A stretch of DNA of 64,000 nt from Cohnella sp. GbtcB17 (GTDB lineage: Bacteria; Bacillota; Bacilli; Paenibacillales; Paenibacillaceae): the NCBI RefSeq assembly GCF_019091135.1, contig NZ_JAGXJW010000036.1, forward strand, positions 1-64,000. The letters run 5' to 3'. The notes under the pieces are model-generated. The model searched no databases. It was not told the origin of the DNA and saw only the letters and a program-made list of their open reading frames with translations. How positions within the stretch are numbered: position 1 is the first letter of the stretch; every line of letters begins with the position of its first letter. This document shows positions 18,844 through 27,851 of this stretch, one piece after another. The translations under genes and the position numbers were made by a program.

Positions 18844-19992
18844 TTACCACTCCGCTACGCTGCCGTCTTGATGGCGCCATATCGGATTTTTCCAGTCGTG
18901 TCCGATATCCGCCATCTTCCGCACATGCGCCTCATCGATCTCGATACCGAGTCCGGGACCGTCCGGGATCGTGACGCAGCCATCTACGTAATTGAAGACG
19001 GACGGATCGACGATGTAGTCGAGCAGATCGTTCCCTTCATTATAGTGAATCCCCAGGCTCTGCTCTTGTATAACCGCATTATGGCAAGTCGCGTCCACTT
19101 GCAAGCAAGCAGCAAGCGCGATCGGTCCGAGCGGACAGTGCAACGCAAGCGCTACATCGTAAGCCTCCGCCATGCTCGCAATTTTTTTGCACTCGGTGAT
19201 GCCGCCTGCATGCGACACGTCCGGTTGAATGATATCGGCGTATCCGTCCGCGAGCAGCCTTTTGAAGTCCCACCGCGAGAACATCCGCTCGCCGGTCGCG
19301 ATCGGGATATTCGTAGCGGACGCGATCTCCCGAAGCGCCTCGTTGTTCTCCGGAAGCACGGGCTCCTCGAGGAACATCGGACGGAATACTTCCAGTTCCT
19401 TGGCCAGAATCTTCGCCATCGGCTAGAGGACGCGCCCGTGGAAGTCGATGCCGATGCCCAAATACGGACCGACGGCTCCGCGGACCGCAGCCACTCTCTT
19501 CAGCACCTCGTCGATCTTTTCGTACGAATCGATATATTGCAATTCCTCGGTCGCGTTCATCTTGACGGCGGTGAAGCCTTCGGACTGCGCGCGCAACGCG
19601 GCTTCCCCCACATCGGAGGGGCGATCCCCGCCGATCCAGGAATATACCTTGATCTTCTGGCGGCAAGCTCCGCCCATCAGCTGATAGATGGGGGCTTGGT
19701 GGTATTTCCCCTTAATATCCCACAGCGCTTGATCGATTCCCGCGATGGCACTCATCATCACGGGACCGCCGCGATAGAAGCCGCCCCTGTACATCGCCTG
19801 CCAATGATCCTCGATCGCGAGCGGATCCTTGCCGATCAGGTACCCGCTCAACTCCTCGACCGCGGCTCGCACCGCGCGCGCTCTGCCTTCCACGATCGGC
19901 TCTCCCCAGCCCGTTATCCCTTCATCCGTATCGATCTTCAGGAACAGCCATCTTGGCGGCACGATAAACAATTCCATACTCGTAATTTTCAT
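18844..19992 (-). pseudogene. dgoD: D-galactonate dehydratase-like (enolase superfamily), split by an in-frame TAG
   Basis: One continuous reading frame of 382 codons is interrupted by a single TAG at codon 190 (19423-19425). The two halves join without frame change and together match E. coli DgoD along their length: [10 protein letters not shown] before the stop, [15 protein letters not shown] after it, [70 protein letters not shown], and the terminal [11 protein letters not shown]. In DgoD the interrupted stretch reads GRVHKPMAK; here His became Leu (CTC) and Lys became TAG. The enzyme removes water from galactonate-type sugar acids. A downstream ATG (PMAK) could restart the C-terminal half, but neither half alone holds the full active site. 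It overlaps gntR by four bases (ATGA). Confidence 0.88.
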
Positions 19993-20669
19993 GATCCGCT
20001 TCCCTTCGCTTGAATGGCATTGATCATATCTTGAATATGTGACTTCATGAGCGCTCTTGCTTGCTCCGCCTCCCGCTCCCGTATCGCGATGGCGATCAAT
20101 CGATGATAGCTGGCAGCCTTCTCCCGCATATACGGCAGCTTATCCGTCTCTCTCCTTCCTTGCGCCGACAAATCCGCCACGACGGACAGCATTTGGGCAA
20201 GCAGCGGGTTGCCTGCGCCTTCAGCGATCTCCTGATGATAGCGGACATCCGTCTGAAAATGCTCCTCGCCCCGCTCCAGCTGCGCCTCCATCAGATCCGA
20301 CAAATCACGGATCGACTTGACCTGGGCCGCAGACGCCCGCATGGCGCAATAAGCCGCCAGCTCCGGTTCGATCGCAAGACGCGCCTCCAGCAGCTCAAGC
20401 AGCGAACGCGTCTCCATTCCTTTGATCGGAGCCATCGGATCTTCGAGAAGACTTGGATCGTTGCGTACGAAAATGCCTCTACCATGTTCGATACTAACGA
20501 CGCTCCGGCTCTCGAGCAGACGCAGCGCTTCCCTTACTGCAGTCAGACTGAGTCCGTACCGGGACGCCAATTCCTGCATCGTCGGCAGGCGTTCGCCGGG
20601 CTTCCACTCCCCCGCGCGGATTTGTTCCTGTATTTGCTCGATTACTTCTTCATGAGCCAGCTTCTTCAT
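19989..20669 (-). CDS. GntR-family (FadR/FCD type) transcriptional regulator
   Basis: 226 residues: an N-terminal winged HTH (about 5-70; [36 protein letters not shown]) followed by an all-helical FCD ligand domain (about 90-215). FCD regulators of sugar-acid operons usually repress and release DNA on binding a sugar acid. Its stop overlaps the ATG of the dgoD-like gene, so the two form one operon, and it most likely senses the galactonate-type substrate. A strong promoter with an overlapping palindrome (20719-20749) suggests autorepression. Confidence 0.93.
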   Translation of the reverse strand: MKKLAHEEVIEQIQEQIRAGEWKPGERLPTMQELASRYGLSLTAVREALRLLESRSVVSIEHGRGIFVRNDPSLLEDPMAPIKGMETRSLLELLEARLAIEPELAAYCAMRASAAQVKSIRDLSDLMEAQLERGEEHFQTDVRYHQEIAEGAGNPLLAQMLSVVADLSAQGRRETDKLPYMREKAASYHRLIAIAIREREAEQARALMKSHIQDMINAIQAKGSGS

Positions 20670-20718
20670 CAGCGTCTCCCGTACATCATTCTTCTTATTG
20701 ATATGATCTTATTTATTT

Positions 20719-20749
20719 AAAGATAATATCTTTATTCTCAATTTGTCAA
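20719..20749 (-). promoter_or_regulatory. gntR promoter with overlapping palindromic operator
   Basis: On the minus strand TTGACA (20744-20749), a 17-bp spacer and TTATCT (20721-20726) form a good sigma-A promoter about 50 bp before gntR. AAAGATAATATCTTT (20719-20733), a 15-bp palindrome around one base, covers the -10 box and is a natural place for GntR autorepression. Confidence 0.65.
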
Positions 20750-20783
20750 TCATTCTAATTGCGGCAGGCAGCAATCTACTTTG

Positions 20784-20812
20784 TTCAATTTGGTCCTGGC
20801 AGCGGCTATAAT
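20784..20812 (+). promoter_or_regulatory. possible promoter of the aldo/keto reductase gene
   Basis: A perfect TATAAT at 20807-20812 stands 60 bp before the start codon. The -35 region is poor (TTCAAT, 17 bp upstream). Confidence 0.4.
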
Positions 20813-20871
20813 CAAGTTGATCGCAAGATGAAGTTCCTGCCAAATGGCGAAAATAGGAGGCTCGTAAAAGG

Positions 20872-21843
20872 ATGAGCATGCGCAAACGTCCGATAACCGG
20901 CATCGATCAACCGTGCTCGGTCATCGTCCTCGGCGGCGTTCCGCTCGGGACGCGGCTGGACGAACGGCAGTCCATGCGGCTGCTGGATCTGTATGCGGAT
21001 GCCGGAGGCAACATGGTCGATACGGCCGAAGTTTACGGCAACTGGGTGCCAGGCAAAGCGAACGCGAGCGAGCTCGTGATCGGCAAATGGATGAAGTCGC
21101 GCGGCATCAGAAGCCGCATGATCGTGACGACAAAGGGCGGGCATCCGGATCTGGGGGCGATGAACGTCTCCAGGCTTCAAGCGGCCGACATCAGAGCCGA
21201 CGCCGAAGGCAGCTTGCGCCGGCTGCAGGTCGACGCGATTGACCTGTACTGGCTGCATCGCGACGACCGGTCGATCCCGGTCGCCGAGCTGCTCGGTTCG
21301 CTCGGCAGACTGGTCGAGGACGGCATCATCAGGAGCTTCGGCTGCTCCAATTGGGAGACGGACCGGATCGCGGAAGCGAATCGCCTCGCGGCGGAGCAAG
21401 ACTTGCCGATGTTCGCCGCCAATCAGGCATGGTGGAGCCTCGCAAGCCTGGATACGGCGCATATCGAGGATCCCACCGTCGTCGTGCTGGACGAAGCGAT
21501 GTACCGTTACCATGAGGAGACGGGCCTGCCGCTCTTTGCCTACTCGTCGTTGGCCAAGGGCTTGTTCGCCAAGATGGAAGCCGCCGCCCGGGCGGGGACC
21601 GCTTTTGAGGCGCCGCCCTTGTTCGATCTTCCGGCGAATAAGCGCCGGTTCGAGCAAGCGAAGCTTATCGCCTCGGATCGGGGCGTCACGATCTCGCAGG
21701 TCGCCCTCTCCTATATCGTATCGCGCCGCTTTCCCTCCTTTGCCGTCGTCGGCGCGACCGACGAATCGCAGCTCGCCGACAGCCTCGGCGCAGGCGGCTT
21801 GACGCTTGGCGAGGAGGAGCTTGCCCTGCTCGACAACGGATGA
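20872..21843 (+). CDS. aldo/keto reductase
   Basis: 323 residues, an (alpha/beta)8 NADPH-dependent oxidoreductase. The family tetrad is visible: Asp50 and Tyr55 in VDTAEVYGNW, Lys88 in TTKGG and His129 in YWLHRDD; the cofactor-binding end holds GCSNW and the AVVGATDE-type segment. An RBS of AGGAGG lies upstream of the ATG. It is one of only two non-regulator genes on the plus strand here. It is likely to reduce or oxidise a sugar carbonyl, given its glycan-catabolism neighbours, but the substrate cannot be inferred. A strong terminator follows directly, so it is monocistronic. Confidence 0.93.
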   Translation: MSMRKRPITGIDQPCSVIVLGGVPLGTRLDERQSMRLLDLYADAGGNMVDTAEVYGNWVPGKANASELVIGKWMKSRGIRSRMIVTTKGGHPDLGAMNVSRLQAADIRADAEGSLRRLQVDAIDLYWLHRDDRSIPVAELLGSLGRLVEDGIIRSFGCSNWETDRIAEANRLAAEQDLPMFAANQAWWSLASLDTAHIEDPTVVVLDEAMYRYHEETGLPLFAYSSLAKGLFAKMEAAARAGTAFEAPPLFDLPANKRRFEQAKLIASDRGVTISQVALSYIVSRRFPSFAVVGATDESQLADSLGAGGLTLGEEELALLDNG

Positions 21844-21857
21844 TTGGCCGAATAGAA

Positions 21858-21895
21858 AAGCCGCGCCTCTTCGCATGAGGCGCGGCTTATCATTT
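21858..21895 (+). terminator. Rho-independent terminator after the aldo/keto reductase
   Basis: A perfect 12-bp stem (AAGCCGCGCCTC / GAGGCGCGGCTT) with a 7-nt loop is followed by ATCATTTTT. Confidence 0.93.
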
Positions 21896-21956
21896 TTGCG
21901 GCGGTTGTCACCATATTGCGCCCAGGCAATATGCTGTAGCAAAAGGAGGATGCTTC

Positions 21957-22703
21957 ATGTCGCTTTTGCTGCAGCCTGCCGATATCGAAAATGCGGAGCT
22001 CGTTCCGGAAGCGTGGAAAAAAGAGGCGTTCCGTGCATTCGCGGCCAAGATGTCCGACCGGAAAGCCCGCTTCCCTTGCATTCCCGCTACGCAAGCTTTT
22101 GCGCTGGGTCACCTGCGATACGGGTTCGTCGCGAATCCTTGGCACGCTTGCGCAGGCCGGGAGCTGGGCGAGCTCGTCGCCGAATACGGCAAAGCGTCGC
22201 GCCAGTTCGGCGATTATTCGTCTTTGATCGTATTTTTTGAACAAGAACCGGACGAAAAGGATGTCCTCGCCTACGAGGCGAAATTCTGGGACTTGTTAAG
22301 CGAAGTGAGCCGCCTGGACCAAGCGGCATGGCCCGCGGACATTCCCGAGGACACCGGACAGCCGACTTGGGAGTACTGCTTCGACAACGAACGGTACTTC
22401 GTATACTGTGCGACGCCGGCGCATCGCTCCCGCCAGAGTCGCCACTTCCCGTTTTTTATGCTCGCCTTGACGCCCCGCTGGGTATTGGATCGCTGGCACG
22501 CGCAGCCCGCACGCGCAGCCGCTACGGCTCCCCTCATCCGCGCCCGCTTGGCCGCCTATGACGAAGCGCCGGCGCATCCCGAACTGAAGCCTTACGGCTC
22601 GCAGGGGAATCTCGAGTACAAGCAATACTTTCTGCGGGACGACGATACGGCGTTGACGGGCTGTCCTTTTCACCGGGGGATCAAGAAAGAGCATGCGGAG
22701 TAA
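21957..22703 (+). CDS. YqcI/YcgG family protein
   Basis: 248 residues resembling the Bacillus YqcI/YcgG family: FPCIPATQAFALGHLRYGF near the N-terminus, RQFGDYSSLIVFFE, and a Cys-containing C-terminal end GCPFHRGIKKEHAE. The biochemical role of this family is not known to me. It has no signal peptide or membrane segment. AAGGAGG precedes the ATG closely. It follows the aldo/keto reductase terminator, so it is presumably transcribed on its own, and it converges with the GH29 gene. No functional link with the surrounding sugar genes is evident. Confidence 0.85.
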   Translation: MSLLLQPADIENAELVPEAWKKEAFRAFAAKMSDRKARFPCIPATQAFALGHLRYGFVANPWHACAGRELGELVAEYGKASRQFGDYSSLIVFFEQEPDEKDVLAYEAKFWDLLSEVSRLDQAAWPADIPEDTGQPTWEYCFDNERYFVYCATPAHRSRQSRHFPFFMLALTPRWVLDRWHAQPARAAATAPLIRARLAAYDEAPAHPELKPYGSQGNLEYKQYFLRDDDTALTGCPFHRGIKKEHAE

Positions 22704-22778
22704 AAGCGTTAGCCGCTCCTGTCCGCGTGAACGGGGATCTGCGACGATCGGTCGGCCGTCCGTGCCGACTGTCGCTCC

Positions 22779-24272
22779 CTAATCCTCGAGCTCGACGGCA
22801 AGCGCATGGACGTACGGCGTCGGCCGCCGGTCGGGCAGGCGCACGATCAACGCTCCGTAAGGCTGCTCAAACGGGACTTCGCCGGCGCCGAGCAGCTTGA
22901 CCGACTTGACCCGATCCGCTTCCGTCAACGTGCGTATCATCGCGATTCCGTCTGCCGGCCAGCGCATCTGGAAGGCATAAAGCATGTTGCCGCGCCGCGT
23001 AAACCGGAAATCCGCCGGCGTCCAATCGACGGCATCTTCCTTGAAGTGGTCGATCACGACGCTTGAAGGCCCCTCGCCGAATACGCGAAACGGGCGCGTT
23101 TCATAGACGGCCTCCTCGTTGACGCTTTTCCAGGCGGCCATTTCCCGGAGCAGGTAAGTGCACTCGTCGTCCAGCGTGCCGTCCGGCTTCTGCGGAATGT
23201 TGAGCAGCAGATTGCCGTTTTTGGAGACGATGTCCACCAAAATTTCAATGACATGCGCCGGCGTCTTATATACCGCGCGCACGTCATAGAACCAACCGCC
23301 GACGCAGGTGTCCGTCTGCCAGGGCTCGGGCTTGATGTCGCTCTCCTGGCTGCGCTCGATATCCAGAATGCCGATGGCATAGACGCTCTGTCGCCGATCC
23401 TTCTGATTGTATACCGCCTGGTTGACTCCGCCGTGCAGGCTTGCGCTCTTGTTGTACAAGTAAGCGACCGCCTCCCGCCCGGCCTCGAACGCTGCCGCCG
23501 CGTCCGACTCCGTCGCGCTCTCCTCGATTCTCCCGAAGGGCAAGGCGCCGTCGGAGTAGAGCAGATCCGGCTCATATCGATCGATCAGCTCTTTCATGAC
23601 CGCCAGCCAATGCCGGCGCCAGCTTTCGTTCGTCGTATACCAGGGCTCAAGGTCGTGCATGCCTTTGTCCGGGCCGTAGTGCTCCCGGTTGGGCAAATAC
23701 AAATCTTCGTAAGCCGGGTCGTTGCCGTCATACGGAACGCCCGCGTACGGTCCCGCTTTATCGCTGCCTTTGTTCGGCGCAAACCAGCTGAAGGTCGCTC
23801 CCATATGCTCGGTCAGACCGAAAGGCAAGCCTTTCTTTAAAGCCGCGGCTCTCCACAGAGCTACGATGTCCTTCTGCGGTCCCGCCTGCGCCGCATTCCA
23901 CTTATGCAATTTGGAGTCGTAATTAAAGAAGTTGTCATGGTGCATGGCCTGCGCGACGAAGTACTTGGCGCCCGCTGCCGCATACAGCTCCATTAAGGCG
24001 TCCGGATCGAACCTTTCGGCCTTCCAGCGCTGAACGATGTCCTTGTAGCCGAATTCGGAAGGATGTCCGTACACGCGGGCGTGGTGGCGATATTGGTCCG
24101 TATTTTCGATATACATATTACGGGCGTACCAGTCGCCGAACATCGGCACGGACTGCGGTCCCCAATGGGACCAGATGCCAAGCTTCGCATCCCTGAACCA
24201 TGCCGGGCATTCAAAGGTTCTTAACGAATCAAAGGTCGGTTGGAACGGTCCGTTCTTATAATCTGCTTTCAA
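22779..24272 (-). CDS. alpha-L-fucosidase, GH29 family
   Basis: About 497 residues. GH29 hallmarks are present: KLGIWSHWGPQSVP near the N-terminus (family FGIFIHWG), VAQAMHHDNFFNYDS, and LLYSDGALPFG, whose Asp241 is in the position of the family's catalytic nucleophile. A C-terminal beta-sandwich follows. The frame opens with a GTG at 24281 that overlaps GGAGG, so the real start is probably the TTG at 24272 (eight bases after GGAGG), giving MKADYKNG. There is no signal peptide, so it should remove L-fucose from oligosaccharides in the cytoplasm. It is divergent from an AraC gene at 24421. Confidence 0.9.
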   Translation of the reverse strand: MKADYKNGPFQPTFDSLRTFECPAWFRDAKLGIWSHWGPQSVPMFGDWYARNMYIENTDQYRHHARVYGHPSEFGYKDIVQRWKAERFDPDALMELYAAAGAKYFVAQAMHHDNFFNYDSKLHKWNAAQAGPQKDIVALWRAAALKKGLPFGLTEHMGATFSWFAPNKGSDKAGPYAGVPYDGNDPAYEDLYLPNREHYGPDKGMHDLEPWYTTNESWRRHWLAVMKELIDRYEPDLLYSDGALPFGRIEESATESDAAAAFEAGREAVAYLYNKSASLHGGVNQAVYNQKDRRQSVYAIGILDIERSQESDIKPEPWQTDTCVGGWFYDVRAVYKTPAHVIEILVDIVSKNGNLLLNIPQKPDGTLDDECTYLLREMAAWKSVNEEAVYETRPFRVFGEGPSSVVIDHFKEDAVDWTPADFRFTRRGNMLYAFQMRWPADGIAMIRTLTEADRVKSVKLLGAGEVPFEQPYGALIVRLPDRRPTPYVHALAVELED

Positions 24273-24420
24273 CAAAAGCACCTCCGGTTGTCCGATTCAT
24301 ACGGAGACAGTCCCGTTTTAAATGGAGACAGACCCATGGTAGCACCGGTATGCTATGCTGAAGAAGATACAAACCTAACCGTTGCTTGTATAAAACTAAC
24401 CATCCTTGCAGGTGAAAAAC

Positions 24421-25269
24421 ATGATGAACGAACGCTCCCGTAAGCGACTTCTGCAGATGTACCTTTCCAATTTGCAGGTCAACGTGACCGCGTTAGGGTT
24501 TAATCCGGTCTGGTCCGATTGGCGCGACATCGATTATACGCCGGACTATAACAAGTTTTACTTTATTACGGACGGAGAAGGGTGGCTTAAGATCGGCGAC
24601 CTGGAGCTTTATCCGAAGCCGGGCCAGCTGGCCCTCATGCCTGAAGGCGTCCGGCAATCGTACTCGGCCATTAACGACAAGCCCTATACGAAATACTGGT
24701 GCCACTTTACGGCGAAAATCGGAACGATCAACTTGTTCGACCTGATTCGTCTCCCCTGGATGATCGACGTGCAAGAAAAGGACGGCCTGCCTGCCGATCT
24801 GTTCAAAGAGATGCTCCGGTTCCACCAGGCCGATACGCTGTCCTCGTCGCTGCATATGAACGCCTGTCTGCTCCGGCTCATCGGATACTTTCTCGACCGG
24901 TCCGTTCCGATCGACATCCAGCACGCGCACGCCGAAACCTCCGACCTCCTCCGCGCCGTGCTGACCTACATCGACGATCATTTTCAGCGGAACATTACGG
25001 TGCAGGAGCTGGCGGATTTGACGCATATGCATCCCAATTCCTTTATTCGGCTGTTCAAAAAGCACCTCGGCACGACGCCGATCCAATATATCAACCGCAA
25101 ACGAATCGACAGCGTAAAGCGGCTGCTCACCTCTACCGATCTCACGCTATCCGAGATCGGCGAGCGGACGGGCATTCCCGATACCTCCTACTTGTCCAAG
25201 CTGTTCAAGTCGACGACCGGTCTGTCCCCGACGCATTTTAAGATGCTCGCAGGGCGTAAGCTTGTCTGA
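24421..25269 (+). CDS. AraC-family transcriptional regulator
   Basis: 282 residues from the ATG at 24421 (AGGTG six bases upstream; the frame opens earlier with a TTG at 24406). The N-terminal cupin (YFITDGEGWLKIGDLELYPK) is followed by the AraC double HTH (ITVQELADLTHMHPNSFIRL; LTLSEIGERTGIPDTSYLSK). It is divergent from the GH29 fucosidase gene and most likely activates it in response to a fucose-containing ligand (inference). It converges with the MFS gene ending at 25318, with no obvious terminator between them. Confidence 0.92.
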   Translation: MMNERSRKRLLQMYLSNLQVNVTALGFNPVWSDWRDIDYTPDYNKFYFITDGEGWLKIGDLELYPKPGQLALMPEGVRQSYSAINDKPYTKYWCHFTAKIGTINLFDLIRLPWMIDVQEKDGLPADLFKEMLRFHQADTLSSSLHMNACLLRLIGYFLDRSVPIDIQHAHAETSDLLRAVLTYIDDHFQRNITVQELADLTHMHPNSFIRLFKKHLGTTPIQYINRKRIDSVKRLLTSTDLTLSEIGERTGIPDTSYLSKLFKSTTGLSPTHFKMLAGRKLV

Positions 25270-25317
25270 TTGATTGGTGAGCGCGCGACAGGCATCGGCG
25301 CATGCCGCGCGAGAGAT

Positions 25318-26487
25318 TTACGTTGATTGCGTCATCGAACGGCGCTCCATGCGGCGGAACAAAACCGCGAACACGGCAATGCAACCGACCGCGAGCACCG
25401 CATTGTACAGGAACACGTTGCGCATCCCCCAGATCTCGCTCGCTTCTCCGCCCGCGTAGCTCCCGATCAAGCGGGCGATGCCCAGACAGAGCAGCGCGTT
25501 TAGCGTCTGTCCGCTCGCTTTGAGTTCATCCGGCACTTCCCGGTTGATCATGGTAGCCATCGTGACGGACAATACGATAAAGATCAAGCCGTGCAGCACC
25601 TGCACCGGAATCGTCCAATAGGGATCATGGATGGCCGAGAACAAGTACCACCGCAGCGCCGCCGCGATGCCTGCCCCGAACAAAATGTAGTGGATGCGTA
25701 CCCGCTGAAATATTTTGCCCGCCAGCAGCAGGAACGGTACCTCGCTCAGCGACGACAGAACCATCGACCAGCCGAGCCAGGCGTTGCTGCCGCCCAATTC
25801 CTGAAAATATAAAGGAAAAAACGTATAGTAGTAGCCCAACGTGATATGAAGAACGAAATTGACCGCCAAATAGAAGACGAGCTTGCGATTGCGAAACAAG
25901 ATCCAAATTCGGATGCGACGTCCCTGCTTCTGGTGGCCGGCGACCGACGGAAAGCGGAGGACGAACGCGAAAGATACGGCCATGACCATCGCGTAGACCG
26001 CAAACATCAGGTCTACCCGCTTCTCGGCAATCAAGCCGAACACGATCGACATGAGCGCGAATCCGAGCGTGCCCGCCAGCCGAATGCGGCTGAATCCGCC
26101 CGCCCAGCGGCGCCGATCCAATTCTTCAAGCGTGATCGCGTCGCTGAGGGCGAAGATCGAGGCCTGGAAAAAAGTAAAGATGCTGATCATGCCTAGCAAA
26201 TAGCCGAACCCGTCGGATAAAGGATACAGCAGCATCGCGCCTCCGCTCCCGGCGATCAGCAGCAGCAATATATGATTTTTGGTCTTGGCCCTGTCGCTGA
26301 GCGTTCCCCATACCGGCTGCGCAAATATGGCCACCAGCGGGCCGATGCCAAGCAGGATGCCGATCTGCGAGGCGTCAAACCCCGCATCGCGGAAGTAGAG
26401 CGGGATAAAAGTGCCGTATACCGCGTTGCCCATATAAATGAAGAAATAGAACAGATAGAAATAGGATAGCCGAACCGATGCTGTCAT
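25318..26487 (-). CDS. MFS transporter (MFS_1_like / LacY-PPP type)
   Basis: About 389 residues with twelve hydrophobic helices. The frame opens far upstream, but the membrane protein proper starts at MTASVRLSYFYLFYFF (ATG 26487, AAAGGAAG upstream). The loop between helices 2 and 3 carries QPVWGTLSDRAKTKNH, the MFS A-motif variant of this group. It resembles the LacY/HcaT-like single-polypeptide carriers that move sugars or small acids with protons. It is the last gene of the minus-strand cluster starting near 34.2 kb, separated from the preceding oxidoreductase by a very strong hairpin, so it may be only partly co-expressed. Confidence 0.88.
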   Translation of the reverse strand: MTASVRLSYFYLFYFFIYMGNAVYGTFIPLYFRDAGFDASQIGILLGIGPLVAIFAQPVWGTLSDRAKTKNHILLLLIAGSGGAMLLYPLSDGFGYLLGMISIFTFFQASIFALSDAITLEELDRRRWAGGFSRIRLAGTLGFALMSIVFGLIAEKRVDLMFAVYAMVMAVSFAFVLRFPSVAGHQKQGRRIRIWILFRNRKLVFYLAVNFVLHITLGYYYTFFPLYFQELGGSNAWLGWSMVLSSLSEVPFLLLAGKIFQRVRIHYILFGAGIAAALRWYLFSAIHDPYWTIPVQVLHGLIFIVLSVTMATMINREVPDELKASGQTLNALLCLGIARLIGSYAGGEASEIWGMRNVFLYNAVLAVGCIAVFAVLFRRMERRSMTQST

Positions 26488-26574
26488 AAGTCGAAGTCGC
26501 TTCCTTTGCGGCAGGTTAAACAAGATGCCTCTAGCATAAGCCTTGCTGCCGGCAAGATCAACGCTGAATCGCCA

Positions 26575-26617
26575 CAAGCCGGGACCGACATCCGCATCGG
26601 AAGTCGGTCCCGGCTTG
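26575..26617 (-). terminator. very strong intergenic hairpin between oxidoreductase and MFS genes
   Basis: A perfect 15-bp stem (CAAGCCGGGACCGAC / GTCGGTCCCGGCTTG) with a 13-nt loop lies 3 bp beyond the stop of the gene ending at 26621. No T-run follows on either strand, so it may act as a transcript-end stabiliser or partial terminator. Confidence 0.6.
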
Positions 26618-26620
26618 CAT

Positions 26621-27793
26621 TTAATCGTCCACCCGTACCCAAGCGCCTGTCCGGCGGCTTTCCAGAATGGCGTCGATCACCTTCATGATGCCATGTCCGT
26701 CGGCCAGCGTCGCGAACGACGCCGGTCCGGGACGGTGCGCCTCTCCGGCTTCCCGCTTGCTCATCGCCTCCCGATAGAAGTCGGCCATCAGATTGCGCAG
26801 CGCATCCGGCCAGCCTTCCTCGTGCCCGCCGGGGAAGTGCGCCAGCCGGGCGGCTTCCGGAGACAGCAAGCCGGGATCGCGCATCCGCTCGCGGTTGGGC
26901 TCGCTGCGCTTGCCTTCCCAGAGCCGGTTCGGATTCTCCTGGTCCCAGCACAAGGAGGATTCGGCCGCCGCTATCTCGAAGAGCAGCCGGTTCTTGCGGC
27001 CCGCACTGACCTGGGAGACGGTGAACACGCCGCGGGTGCCGTCCTCGAAGCGGAGCAGCACGGAGCCCGCGTCCTCTGTCGCGACTTCGAACGCCTCGCG
27101 GTCGCCGTCATCCGCTTGTCCGAATGTTGCCGCAGCCAGCCTCGGCTTATACCGCACGGGATGCACCGTACTCAGATCGGCGAACACCTCCGAGATCCGG
27201 CTGTTCAACACGAACTGAACGGTATCGCACCAATGGGAGCCGATATCCGCGATCGCGCGGGACTCGCCGTTCACCCCGGGCTCCAGCCTCCAGCTGTAGT
27301 CGGTATCGTAGAGCAGCCAGTCCTGGAAGTAGCCGCCGTGGACCAGATGCGCCTTGCCGATCTCGCCGCTGCGCAGCATGGACCGGGCCTGCACGACCAT
27401 CGGGAAGTGCCTGTAATTGAAGCAGACGCCGCTCACGCCCTTGCTGTTCTCCGCCAGCCGCGCCAGTTCCGCCGATTGTGCGCTGTTCATCGCCAGCGGC
27501 TTCTCGGACAGCAGATGCTTCCCGGCCAGAAGTACGTCCCGGTTGACGGCAAAGTGCAGCACGTTCGGCGTGCAGTTGTGGACGGCCTCCACCGCCTCGT
27601 CCGCGATCAGATCGCCATAGCTTCCATAGGCGGCAGGGATGCCGTATTTGTCAGCCAACGCCCGTGCCTTGGCCTCGCTGCTGCCCGCGACCGCGACGAC
27701 CTTCACCTCAGGCAGCCGCAGCAGCGCCTGAATATGGAAGTCGGCCGAAAAGCCCGTCCCGATCACGCCGACGCCCATCTTGCCGTTGTCCAT
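26621..27793 (-). CDS. Gfo/Idh/MocA-family oxidoreductase
   Basis: 390 residues. The N-terminal Rossmann fold (GVIGTGFSADFHIQALLRLP) binds NAD(P). The EKPLAMN motif with the conserved Lys of this family lies near residue 95, and the C-terminal alpha/beta domain has the GGYFQDWLLYD and DIGSHWCD stretches (His in the catalytic region). These enzymes oxidise or reduce sugars, inositols and their derivatives. GGAGGG precedes the ATG. It follows a second Gfo/Idh enzyme by 58 bp in a cluster with CUT2 transporter genes and two epimerases, a composition seen in inositol or rare-sugar catabolism. Confidence 0.92.
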   Translation of the reverse strand: MDNGKMGVGVIGTGFSADFHIQALLRLPEVKVVAVAGSSEAKARALADKYGIPAAYGSYGDLIADEAVEAVHNCTPNVLHFAVNRDVLLAGKHLLSEKPLAMNSAQSAELARLAENSKGVSGVCFNYRHFPMVVQARSMLRSGEIGKAHLVHGGYFQDWLLYDTDYSWRLEPGVNGESRAIADIGSHWCDTVQFVLNSRISEVFADLSTVHPVRYKPRLAAATFGQADDGDREAFEVATEDAGSVLLRFEDGTRGVFTVSQVSAGRKNRLLFEIAAAESSLCWDQENPNRLWEGKRSEPNRERMRDPGLLSPEAARLAHFPGGHEEGWPDALRNLMADFYREAMSKREAGEAHRPGPASFATLADGHGIMKVIDAILESRRTGAWVRVDD

Positions 27794-27851
27794 TCCGATT
27801 CCCTCCGCCCTTTCATATGTCAGGCCCGGCTTCTTCCGATATCTCGTCTTC

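Noticed and set aside
19423-19425. Pyrrolysine or selenocysteine decoding of the in-frame stop
   Set aside because: The family has an ordinary Lys here, the gene is not a methylamine methyltransferase, TAG is not a Sec codon, and no supporting genes are in the window.
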